Assembly (NCBI GenBank): GCA_031292675.1
Contig: JARLGQ010000275.1
Span: forward strand, 1 to 34,224
Source: Acidimicrobiales bacterium
GTDB lineage: Bacteria > Actinomycetota > Acidimicrobiia > Acidimicrobiales > UBA8190
Length of the DNA stretch: 34,224 bases
Direction of reading: 5' to 3'
The translations under genes and the position numbers were made by a program. Positions 22,954-30,201 of the stretch are shown one piece after another (the stretch's first letter is position 1; every line of letters starts with the position of its first letter). The notes beneath the pieces were generated by a model. The model was given only the letters and a program-made list of their open reading frames with translations. It ran no database searches and was not told the origin of the DNA.

Positions 22954-23946
22954 ATGAACCAGCGCAGCGTGGTCATCGTGGTCTTCCCCGGGCTTCAGCC
23001 ACTCGACGCCGTCGGGCCCTTCGAGGTTTTCGCCGGTGCCACCCGGGCTGCCGGCATGCTCGGGCGTCCCGGCGGGTACCGCGTGACGATCTCCTCGACC
23101 GGCCCCGGCCCGGTCCGGTCCGACAGCGGGCTGGCCCTGGGCACGGAGCCGATGCCCGCCGCCGGAGAGCGCATCGACACGTTGGTGCTCGCCGGAGGTG
23201 ACGGAGTGCTGTCGGCTCGGGGCGACCGGGCATTGGTGTCGTGGATCACGGCCACGGCGCCTCGTTGTCGTCGCGTGGCGACCGTGTGCAGTGGGGCCTT
23301 CCTCGCCGCGGAAGCAGGCATCCTCGACGGCCGTCGGGTCACGACCCATTGGGCACGGGCCGGGCAATTGGCCGCCGAGTACCCGTCGCTCGAGGTCGAT
23401 CCCGATCCGATCTACGTCCGAGACGGCAAGTTCTGGACCAGTGCCGGGGTCACGGCCGGCATCGACCTGGCCCTTGCCCTCGTGCAGGACGACCTCGGCG
23501 TCGAGGTGGCCCAGACCGTGGCGCGCTGGATGGTGATGTTCCTGCACCGACCGGGCGGACAGACCCAGTTCGCCTCGCCCGTATGGGTGCCCCGGGCCGA
23601 ACGCTCGACGGTGCGGGCTGTGCAGAGCCTGGTGGAGGTGGCGCCCGGCGGCGATCACCGCCTCCCCGCTCTGGCCGCGGCGGCGGGCATGAGCGTGCGC
23701 CATTTCACCCGGGTGTTCACCGCCGAGGTGGGCGAGACCCCCGGTCGGTTCGTCGAGCGCGTCCGCCTCGAGGCCGCCCGGCGTGAGCTCGAGACCACGT
23801 CCGACACTCTCGACGTGATCGCGGCCCGTTGTGGCCTGGGCACCGCCGAGACCATGCGACGGGTCTTCCAGCGTCGCCTCAGCGTCGCCCCCGATTCCTA
23901 CCGACGGCGCTTCCGGGTCGTCACCGACGAGAGGACCTCAGCATGA
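22954..23946 (+). CDS. GlxA-family transcriptional regulator (DJ-1/PfpI domain plus AraC HTH)
   Basis: This 330-residue regulator joins an N-terminal class I glutamine-amidotransferase-like (DJ-1/PfpI) domain (about 5-185) to a C-terminal AraC/XylS double HTH (about 225-325). The first part begins VVIVVFPGLQPLDAVGPFEVF and has the nucleophile-elbow segment ATVCSGAFLAAEAG with a Cys, then RVTTHWA. The second has LAAAAGMSVRHFTRVFTAEVGETPGRFVERVR and IAARCGLGTAETMRRVF. Members sense small metabolites and activate neighbouring genes. The ATG at 22954 fits the family N-terminus; no clear Shine-Dalgarno precedes it, so a leaderless transcript is possible. It overlaps the next gene by ATGA. The ligand is unknown, but the partner enzyme shares the same fold. 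Confidence 0.94.
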   Translation: MNQRSVVIVVFPGLQPLDAVGPFEVFAGATRAAGMLGRPGGYRVTISSTGPGPVRSDSGLALGTEPMPAAGERIDTLVLAGGDGVLSARGDRALVSWITATAPRCRRVATVCSGAFLAAEAGILDGRRVTTHWARAGQLAAEYPSLEVDPDPIYVRDGKFWTSAGVTAGIDLALALVQDDLGVEVAQTVARWMVMFLHRPGGQTQFASPVWVPRAERSTVRAVQSLVEVAPGGDHRLPALAAAAGMSVRHFTRVFTAEVGETPGRFVERVRLEAARRELETTSDTLDVIAARCGLGTAETMRRVFQRRLSVAPDSYRRRFRVVTDERTSA

Positions 23947-24602
23947 AGGACTCGGCCCGCGCACTGCAGGTCGTCATTCCGTTGTTCCCCGGTTTCACCG
24001 CTCTCGACGGTGTCGGCCCCTACGAAGTGCTGCAGCGCATACCCTCCCTCGACGTCACCTTCCTCGGCCATCGACGCGGTGAGGTGCGCAGCGACAACGG
24101 GATGCTCGGGCTCATCGCCGACGGTACCTTCGAAGAGGTCCCCGAGCCCGACGTCGTCGTCTTCCCCGGCGGGGTGGGCACTCGTCCCCTGCAACACGAC
24201 GAGCGCGTCCTCGAGTGGCTCCGCCATGCCCATGCCACGACCCGGCTGACGACGTCGGTGTGCACCGGGTCCCTGGTGCTGGGGGCCGCCGGGCTGCTCG
24301 AGGGTCTCACTGCCACCACCCACTGGGCGTGCTACGGGGAGCTCGAGGTCCACGGCGCCGTGCCGACGTCGCGCCGAGTGGAGGAGCATCTCGACGAGCG
24401 GATCATCACGGCAGCCGGCGTGTCGAGCGGGATCGACATGGCACTGCGCCTCGTCGAGCTCTTGGTGGACCGCACCGCTGCCCAGGCCGCCCAGCTGATG
24501 ATCGAGTACGACCCCCAACCCCCCTTCGACTCCGGTGCGCGTGCCAAGGCCGACGAGGCGACCCTCGCCCGGGTCGTCGAGTACGCAGGGCTCCGCCGCT
24601 AG
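23943..24602 (+). CDS. DJ-1/PfpI family protein (isonitrile hydratase-like)
   Basis: This 219-residue single-domain protein resembles isonitrile hydratase (InhA of Pseudomonas) and similar DJ-1/PfpI members. It starts VVIPLFPGFTALDGVGPYEVL, carries the putative nucleophile Cys in TTSVCTGSLVLGAAGLLEG, then ATTHWACYGEL and ITAAGVSSGIDMALRLVE, and ends in an acidic helix after IEYDPQPPFDSG. The start overlaps the stop of the GlxA-type regulator (ATGA), so the two are translationally coupled and probably act in one response. The DJ-1 domain of the regulator and this protein are related over their whole length, suggesting a duplication. The true substrate is unknown; isonitriles are a guess from the family. 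Confidence 0.9.
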   Translation: MKDSARALQVVIPLFPGFTALDGVGPYEVLQRIPSLDVTFLGHRRGEVRSDNGMLGLIADGTFEEVPEPDVVVFPGGVGTRPLQHDERVLEWLRHAHATTRLTTSVCTGSLVLGAAGLLEGLTATTHWACYGELEVHGAVPTSRRVEEHLDERIITAAGVSSGIDMALRLVELLVDRTAAQAAQLMIEYDPQPPFDSGARAKADEATLARVVEYAGLRR

Positions 24603-24604
24603 CC

Positions 24605-24642
24605 GCTCCGGATCACCGGCAGCCGGTCCGGATCACCGGAGC
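24605..24642. terminator. Possible bidirectional terminator with internal direct repeats
   Basis: GCTCCGG and CCGGAGC can pair around a 24-nt centre between convergent genes. Two identical 12-bp copies of CCGGATCACCGG (24608-24619 and 24628-24639) lie inside it, separated by 8 nt. Confidence 0.45.
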
Positions 24643-24662
24643 CTCGCAGTCCCGCGAAGCGT

Positions 24663-26654
24663 CTACCTGTGGTTCGTCATCGAGAACAGGGCAAAGGCGA
24701 ACATGGTGCTGGGGTAGGCCACCACGGTGTACGACCCCACCTTGTTGTTGGCCGTCAGGATCGGCGAGGAGGCGATCCCGGCGGCATTCGTCACGGCCGT
24801 GGCGGGGCCCCACAGCACCGCGGACGGTCCGGAGGTGGGCACCCAGAACGTCACCACCACTCCCGGGACCCCGGCCCCGGAGCTGTTGGTGACCTCCACC
24901 ACGAGGGTGTGGGAGAACCAGAAGTTCGTGGACGTGCTCTGCCCCGAACCCGACAGGACGACGATCGACGACGGTGTGGCCGGGCTCACCCCCGTCCCCC
25001 ACGACGGATCCGAGCTCCCGTCGCCCGAGTACGACCCCAGGATTACGCGCGTCTGGGGGGCGGGGCCGAGGCAGCTGGCGGTCCCGTTGGAGATGGTGGC
25101 CGTGCACAGCGGGGCCAGCCCCGACGAGAAGGTGACGGTCCCCGTGGGGCCTGCCGGCCCGACCACCGTGGCGGAGTAGGAGATCGTCTGGCTCGCCACC
25201 CGCTGGGCCGACACGGTGGTGGTGCTCACGGCCAGCGACGGGTCGGTCTCGATGACCCCTTCACGGCCTCCCGTTCCCTGGTAGGTCCCTACCGCGAGGC
25301 ACACCCCGACGCCGGGACAGGCGATGGGAGCGAAGGAGGGGTCCGAGCCCACCAGGGCGTCGGCCGGGAGGGGAGCGGGAGTGACGGACCACGCGCCTGA
25401 CGACAGGTTCCAGAACAACCCGTTCTGGGCACCGTTGACGTCGGTCTGGCCGTCGGCCACGCAGGTGCCGGCGGCCGGGCACGCCACGTTGAGAAGCTCG
25501 ACGTCACCGGGCGGGGATCCGGTGGGCGTCGGCGCCACCGACGCGTTCCACGTTCCGGAGCCCAGGCTCTCGAGCACGCCCTGCTCGACGCCGGACACGG
25601 TGTCGAAGCCGGTGGCGACACAGGTGTTCGGGTCGGTGCACGCCACGGAGGTGAGCTGTACGTCCGCCGAAGGTTGGCCGCCGGGGGTGGGCACGGCCAG
25701 CGCCGTCCACGATCCGCCCGACAGCGTGTCGAGGAGCCCCTCGTAATTCCCGTCGAACGTGGTGCCGGCGACGACGCACGATCCGGCCACGGCGCACGAC
25801 ACGGACAGGTCGTTGTTGGCGACCGACGCCATGGACGACGTGCCCGAGGGGAGGGGGAGAGCGGTCGCCGCCCACGTCCCACCGGACAGGGCGTCGGCGA
25901 AGCCCAGCGAGCTCCCTGCCTCGAGATAGGTCCCCGTGGCCACGCACGAGCCGATGGCCGGGCACGCCAGCGCGACGAACTGCGACCCCGTGGCCGGAGC
26001 CGGGACCGGCGCGGTGGCCGCGCTCCAGGTGCCGGCAAGGTCGGTGTCGACGAACGCCTGCTCGGCGCCCGACGCCTGCGTGTAGAGGCCGAGGGCGGTG
26101 CACCACCCCGCCGACGGGCAGGCGACGGCCGACAGCTGCGCGTACGCCGAGGTTCCGCTCGTGACGGCGTCGGAGGGCGGGGTCACTTCGGAGGGGGCCC
26201 AGACGCCGTTCGACAGCTGCTCGACGAGACCCTGTGTGGCCCCCGATGCGTCGAGGTACCGGCCCACCGCCACGCAGGAGCCGACGCCGGTACAGGTCAC
26301 CGCTTGCAGGAAGGCCTGCGGATCGACCGCGGCGTTGGCAGGCAGCGGCGCCTCCGCCGAGCTCCAGGTCCCCCCGGATTCCGAGACGATCAAGCCGGCC
26401 GAGTAGTACGTGGTCCCGGTCAGCGCCGGGTAGTTCCCGACGCCGACGCACCATCCGTCGACCGGGCACGACGTCGACGCGATGGTGAGGCCGCTCCCCG
26501 ACACGGCGTTCGCCGGAAGGGGTGGGTTCACTGCGCTCCACGAGATCGAAGCATTGGCGGAAGGTGCGCTCGCCACGACGAGGAGGGCACTCACTCCCAG
26601 GAGGGCTGCCATCGCAGCAACCAGGGTCGGACGCCGTGTCACCGCGCTGATCAT
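24663..26654 (-). CDS. Secreted protein with eight Cys-X5-Cys repeats and C-terminal Ig-like domains
   Basis: This 663-residue exported protein has a signal peptide (about 1-35, cleavage near SANA-S). Residues about 40-470 contain eight units of 52-58 residues, each with a strand ending in C-X5-C and often A-x-G-x-Y, followed by an SGGTW-like strand and a Pro-rich turn. The cysteine pairs fall at 63/69, 121/127, 179/185, 231/237, 287/293, 339/345, 392/398 and 446/452. The spacing suggests a beta-propeller-like or stacked-sheet structure with one disulfide per unit (inference). An Ig-like domain (about 476-550) and a second Ig-like/invasin-type domain (about 580-650) follow. I know no function; adhesion or surface binding is plausible. 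The start is the ATG before ISAVTRRP; the ORF extension to 26717 is not signal-like. Confidence 0.85.
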   Translation of the reverse strand: MISAVTRRPTLVAAMAALLGVSALLVVASAPSANASISWSAVNPPLPANAVSGSGLTIASTSCPVDGWCVGVGNYPALTGTTYYSAGLIVSESGGTWSSAEAPLPANAAVDPQAFLQAVTCTGVGSCVAVGRYLDASGATQGLVEQLSNGVWAPSEVTPPSDAVTSGTSAYAQLSAVACPSAGWCTALGLYTQASGAEQAFVDTDLAGTWSAATAPVPAPATGSQFVALACPAIGSCVATGTYLEAGSSLGFADALSGGTWAATALPLPSGTSSMASVANNDLSVSCAVAGSCVVAGTTFDGNYEGLLDTLSGGSWTALAVPTPGGQPSADVQLTSVACTDPNTCVATGFDTVSGVEQGVLESLGSGTWNASVAPTPTGSPPGDVELLNVACPAAGTCVADGQTDVNGAQNGLFWNLSSGAWSVTPAPLPADALVGSDPSFAPIACPGVGVCLAVGTYQGTGGREGVIETDPSLAVSTTTVSAQRVASQTISYSATVVGPAGPTGTVTFSSGLAPLCTATISNGTASCLGPAPQTRVILGSYSGDGSSDPSWGTGVSPATPSSIVVLSGSGQSTSTNFWFSHTLVVEVTNSSGAGVPGVVVTFWVPTSGPSAVLWGPATAVTNAAGIASSPILTANNKVGSYTVVAYPSTMFAFALFSMTNHR

Positions 26655-26802
26655 GATGGCCCCCAAACATCCCGCCGGGTTGCCTCCCGCGATCGGGTCG
26701 GCAGCCCGCCTCTCCATATCCCCGGCGCCAAGTAGGTCATCTCAGCGCACGTGGCGCATCGTCATGATTGACGATTCCTGGCCCGGCTGCAGCTCATTTG
26801 CA

Positions 26803-27774
26803 TCACGGTGACGAGGTGCGACGTGTCGTCCCGACCCTCCGACTGTGCAATGTGGTCACGACATCACCCAAGGCGGCAATCTGGTGTCGTGCCGCAGCCG
26901 GCGGTATCCCCGGGACGTGGACGCGAAGGTTGAGCGCGTCGACACCGGCCCGAACTGCCACCGTCGCCAGCTCCTCGCCGAGCGCGGCGCCGTGGTCGGC
27001 GGTCACCAGCTGCTCGCCCTGCCAGTGCGCCTGCGCGCCGCGAGACGCGTAGCCGCGGTAGCGGTCCACCTGCCGGTCGACCTCGGCCCTGGGCGGCGCT
27101 CCCGTCCACACCCGGCGGACGAGCACACAGGGACGGTTCCCGCCGGCATCGTGATACACGTCGACCAGCGCGCCGATCCGCTCCGGTGTCGACAGCGAGT
27201 CGAACAGCAGCCCGACGCCGAGACGAGCGGCCCGCCGCGCTGCCGCCCCGCTCATGGCGGCGCTGACGACCGGTACCGGGTGCAGCGCGCACCGTGCGAC
27301 GGCCGGGTCCTGCGCGAGGAGTCCCGGTTCCGAGCCGTCGAGCGCCCCGGCCACCTCGGAGAGCGCGTCGGAAAAGCGCTGCGCCAGGTCGTTCCTGGTG
27401 AGGCCGACGATGGCGAAGTCGGCATCGAGAGAGCCCGCCGCCAGGCCCAGCCCCACGCGTCCGGGAAAGCGCGCCGCCAGCCACGCCACCTCCTCGGTCA
27501 CCAGAGCCGGCGGGCGCAGTGTGACGAGCAACGGGCACGGTGCCGCCCACCCGGTGGGCATCGCCTCGAGCAGCCATCCCGCCACCTGCAGGGGATTGGG
27601 CATGTAGCCCGCGAACCCCCCGTGGTGTTCGCTGGTCATCACCCCGTCGAACCCGGCCTCGGTGGCCAGAACCGCCTGGTCGCGCAGCTCGCGCACCGTC
27701 TCTTCGGCGGAGAGCCCGACATGGGGGTAGAGCCGCAGCGAGATCGATCCCTCCGACAGGGCAGCGCCCGTCAT
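26803..27774 (-). CDS. LLM-class (luciferase-like) flavin-dependent oxidoreductase
   Basis: This 323-residue TIM-barrel enzyme uses reduced FMN or coenzyme F420 to oxidise or reduce a small organic substrate. Visible segments are AGFDGVMTSEHHGG (near 40-53), the NPLQVAGWLLEAMP helix, FPGRVGLGLAAGS and VPVVSAAMSGAAARRAARLGVG, the usual phosphate-binding region in this fold. The cofactor cannot be decided by eye. Its ATG overlaps the stop of the upstream cupin gene (ATGA), so it is the third gene of a GNAT-cupin-monooxygenase operon. The C-terminal tail is Arg/Thr/Ser-rich and unusual in composition. Confidence 0.88.
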   Translation of the reverse strand: MTGAALSEGSISLRLYPHVGLSAEETVRELRDQAVLATEAGFDGVMTSEHHGGFAGYMPNPLQVAGWLLEAMPTGWAAPCPLLVTLRPPALVTEEVAWLAARFPGRVGLGLAAGSLDADFAIVGLTRNDLAQRFSDALSEVAGALDGSEPGLLAQDPAVARCALHPVPVVSAAMSGAAARRAARLGVGLLFDSLSTPERIGALVDVYHDAGGNRPCVLVRRVWTGAPPRAEVDRQVDRYRGYASRGAQAHWQGEQLVTADHGAALGEELATVAVRAGVDALNLRVHVPGIPPAAARHQIAALGDVVTTLHSRRVGTTRRTSSP

Positions 27775-28295
27775 GGCTCGGGGCCGTCGACCACCCAGCG
27801 CGCACGCAGGTCCTCGAGCCAGTCGGGCAGCTCGATGTCGGGATCGGGGAGGGCTGCGGCGCCGCGCGCCGCCAGGGCGCGGTGGAAGGCGTCGGGGTCG
27901 TCACCCCACGACCGCGGATCGCCCATCATGACCTCGAGCAGGAGCGTGCCCGCCTCGCCGGCGACGAACGGGCCGAAGGCCGCCCCCAACGGCAGCTCGA
28001 TGTGCGTCCCGGCGGGGCAGTGCCGTTCCCCGCACCACATGTCTCCCTCGATCACGAACAGGACGTGCGGGCTGTAGTGCCCGTGACGACGGACCACGAC
28101 CCCGGGGTCCCACTTTGCGTAGAGCGAGAGGTACTGGGGGTCGGGCGAGAACGCCAGCCACTTCTCCCACACCGAGGACACCGAACCGTCGGCGTTGCGG
28201 ATCGCCTTCACCTGCTGCCACGTGACGTCGGGGTCGTCGGTGTGGCGGAACGTCGGCTCCAGGCCCGGCACCTTCACCTGCGCTTCGTCACCCAC
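27771..28295 (-). CDS. Cupin-domain protein
   Basis: This 174-residue single-cupin protein has cupin motif 1 as VVVRRHGHYSPHVLFVIEGDMWCG, with two His and a Glu-containing strand that could bind one metal, and a second strand set around GTHIELPLGAAFGPFVAG. The motif 2 histidine is not obvious, so metal binding may be incomplete. The C-terminal part (about 125-174) is helical and ends LPDWLEDLRARWVVDGPEP. The GTG at 28295 is preceded by GAGGAGGAG, a strong Shine-Dalgarno, which excludes the longer ORF to 28640. It overlaps the upstream GNAT gene by 8 nt and the downstream monooxygenase gene by 4 nt. Being coupled to an LLM-type enzyme suggests a catabolic or detoxifying pathway (inference). 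Confidence 0.85.
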   Translation of the reverse strand: MGDEAQVKVPGLEPTFRHTDDPDVTWQQVKAIRNADGSVSSVWEKWLAFSPDPQYLSLYAKWDPGVVVRRHGHYSPHVLFVIEGDMWCGERHCPAGTHIELPLGAAFGPFVAGEAGTLLLEVMMGDPRSWGDDPDAFHRALAARGAAALPDPDIELPDWLEDLRARWVVDGPEP

Positions 28296-29106
28296 GACTC
28301 CTCCTCGCCGCCGGCGGCGGCGGACCGAAGCACCATCGGTAGCGCGACACCTCGACGAATCCCAGGCGCAGGTACAGCGGCTCACCCGCCTCCGACGCCT
28401 CGAGCACGATGGCATCGGCACCGAAATCGAATCCGGCGCCGACCGCCCAGCGCGTGCACAGCTCCCCCAAGCCGCGCCCCCGCGCCCCGGGGACCGTGCC
28501 CACCAGTTGGATCCCGGCCACGGGGCCGCTCGCCAGCACCATGGCGCCGGCCACGGGCCGCCCCCCATCCCGCGCCACCACGGCGCGCACCTCGGGCCCG
28601 CACACGGCGCGCACCGTGGCCAGCTGTGCTTCGGCCGCATCGCGGGGGAGGAACGAGTCGGCGTAGGCCTCGACGGTCACGTCGAGGTAATCGCGCCTTC
28701 CCTCTTCGTCGGTGACCTCGTCGAGGGTCACCCCCGGGGGCGGCACTCCGGCGTCGATGCGGTGGTCGAGGGCCAGGCGCGGCGCGCCCGTGGGCGAGAC
28801 CGGCGCCAGGCCGGCTCCGAATGCATGGCGTTCGAGGTCGGCATCGGCGTGGGCCGCGATCCACACGCAATAGCCGGGGCGGTCGGCGAAGAACGCCTGG
28901 GCCCGTCGCAACACGTCGGCCGGGTGCAGGGACCGGTCGAGGCGGATCGCCCCGTTGTGATACGGGCTGGGCCAGGTCTCGGACGTGGAGAAGAGGAGGA
29001 GCCGGCCGTCGTCCTCGAGGACGGCGCCGGGGGCGGTGGCGGCGTAGAGCCGCATCGTCGCCGCCAGGTTGTGGTCGCCCGCCTCGAGCAATTCGTCGCG
29101 GTCCAT
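28288..29106 (-). CDS. GNAT-family N-acetyltransferase
   Basis: The 272-residue protein has an N-terminal domain of about 120 residues (MDRDELLEAGDHNLAATMRLYA onward, with SETWPSPYHNGAIRLDRSL) and a C-terminal GNAT fold. The acetyl-CoA site is seen in VGTVPGARGRGLGELCTRWAV, followed by ADAIVLEASEAGEPLYLRLGF, which is the usual final helix-strand. The acceptor is unknown. The start is an ATG 25 bp from the divergent oxidoreductase start; there is no Shine-Dalgarno, so the transcript may be leaderless. It is the first gene of the three-gene operon running left, overlapping the cupin gene by 8 nt. Longer ORFs over this region on either strand are shadows. Confidence 0.87.
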   Translation of the reverse strand: MDRDELLEAGDHNLAATMRLYAATAPGAVLEDDGRLLLFSTSETWPSPYHNGAIRLDRSLHPADVLRRAQAFFADRPGYCVWIAAHADADLERHAFGAGLAPVSPTGAPRLALDHRIDAGVPPPGVTLDEVTDEEGRRDYLDVTVEAYADSFLPRDAAEAQLATVRAVCGPEVRAVVARDGGRPVAGAMVLASGPVAGIQLVGTVPGARGRGLGELCTRWAVGAGFDFGADAIVLEASEAGEPLYLRLGFVEVSRYRWCFGPPPPAARRSRG

Positions 29107-29131
29107 CACCGGCAACGTAGTTTGCAGGACC

Positions 29132-30184
29132 GTGGTCAGGATCGGGTTCGTGGGGACGGGGGTGATCGCCTGGGCCCATGCCATCGGCCTGCAGGCCATG
29201 ATCCGGGCCGGCGTGCTCGACGCGGCCGTGGTGGTGGTGCACGACCTCGACGACGAGCGGGCCGCGGGCTTCGCGGCGGTGAACGGCGCCGCGGTGGTGC
29301 CGGGCGTCGCCGAGGTGCTCGAGTCCTGCGACGCGGTGTGGGTGTGCACGCCGACGTCGGCCCACCGCGCCGTCGTCGAGGCGGCCGCGGCTCGGGGCCT
29401 GCCCGTGTTCTGCGAGAAGCCCCTCGCCCCCGACCTGGCCGGTGCCGAGGCGCTTGCCGCCACGGTGGCCGGAGCGGGAGTGCCGGCGCAGGTCGGCTTG
29501 GTGCTGCGCAGCGCGCCGGTGTTCCGTGCCCTGCGGGACGTGCTCGCCTCGGGGGAGCTCGGTGCTCCCATGACCGCGATCTTCCGAGACGACCAGTACT
29601 TCCCCGTGCAGGGCCTGTACGGATCGACGTGGCGTGGGGACGTCGAAGTGGCAGGGGGCGGGTGTCTCATCGAGCACTCCATCCACGATCTCGACATCCT
29701 CCGCTTCTGTCTGGGCGAGGTCACGGAGGTGACGGGCCGTACCGCGAATTTCTCCGGCCACGAGGGAGTCGAGGACCTGGCGACGGTGTCTCTGCGGTTC
29801 GCGTCGGGCGCCTGTGCCGAGCTCGTGAGCGTGTGGCACGACATCTTGAGCCGGGGCTCGACCCGTCGGGTCGAGGTGTTCTGCCGCCAGGGGATGGCCT
29901 GGCTCGACGACGACTATCTCGGACCGCTGCACGTCCAGACCAGCGGCGGCACCGAGGTCCGGCCCTGCCCGCCACCGGGCTGGGTGCGCGACCTGGCACT
30001 CGGTGACGACGAGATCGGACTCGCCGTCAGCGCCTATGTCGAGGCCGACCGGGCCTTCCTCGACGCAGTGTCCTCCGGAGGCGCGCCGCAACCGGGCTTC
30101 GCCGAGGCGGTGGTGGCGCATCGCCTGGTGGATGCCGCCTACCGTTCGTCGGCCGCCGGCGGCACTCCGGTCGCCCTGGCCTGA
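29132..30184 (+). CDS. Gfo/Idh/MocA-family NAD(P)-dependent oxidoreductase
   Basis: This 350-residue dehydrogenase has an N-terminal Rossmann fold and a C-terminal alpha/beta dimerisation domain. It starts with RIGFVGTGVIAWAHAIGLQA (nucleotide-binding glycines), then VWVCTPTSAHRAVVEAAAARGLPVFCEKPLAPD, containing the family's EKP motif with the catalytic Lys, and GGGCLIEHSIHDLDILRFCLGEV, where the His of the conserved substrate-binding HxxD-like segment lies. Substrates in the family are sugars, inositols and similar polyols; the one used here is unknown. The GTG at 29132 begins exactly at the family N-terminus and follows AGGA at short spacing; the ORF to 29069 is antisense to the GNAT gene. 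It converges with the flavoenzyme gene. Confidence 0.92.
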   Translation: MVRIGFVGTGVIAWAHAIGLQAMIRAGVLDAAVVVVHDLDDERAAGFAAVNGAAVVPGVAEVLESCDAVWVCTPTSAHRAVVEAAAARGLPVFCEKPLAPDLAGAEALAATVAGAGVPAQVGLVLRSAPVFRALRDVLASGELGAPMTAIFRDDQYFPVQGLYGSTWRGDVEVAGGGCLIEHSIHDLDILRFCLGEVTEVTGRTANFSGHEGVEDLATVSLRFASGACAELVSVWHDILSRGSTRRVEVFCRQGMAWLDDDYLGPLHVQTSGGTEVRPCPPPGWVRDLALGDDEIGLAVSAYVEADRAFLDAVSSGGAPQPGFAEAVVAHRLVDAAYRSSAAGGTPVALA

Positions 30185-30201
30185 CACTCGGACGCGGCCC
30201 C

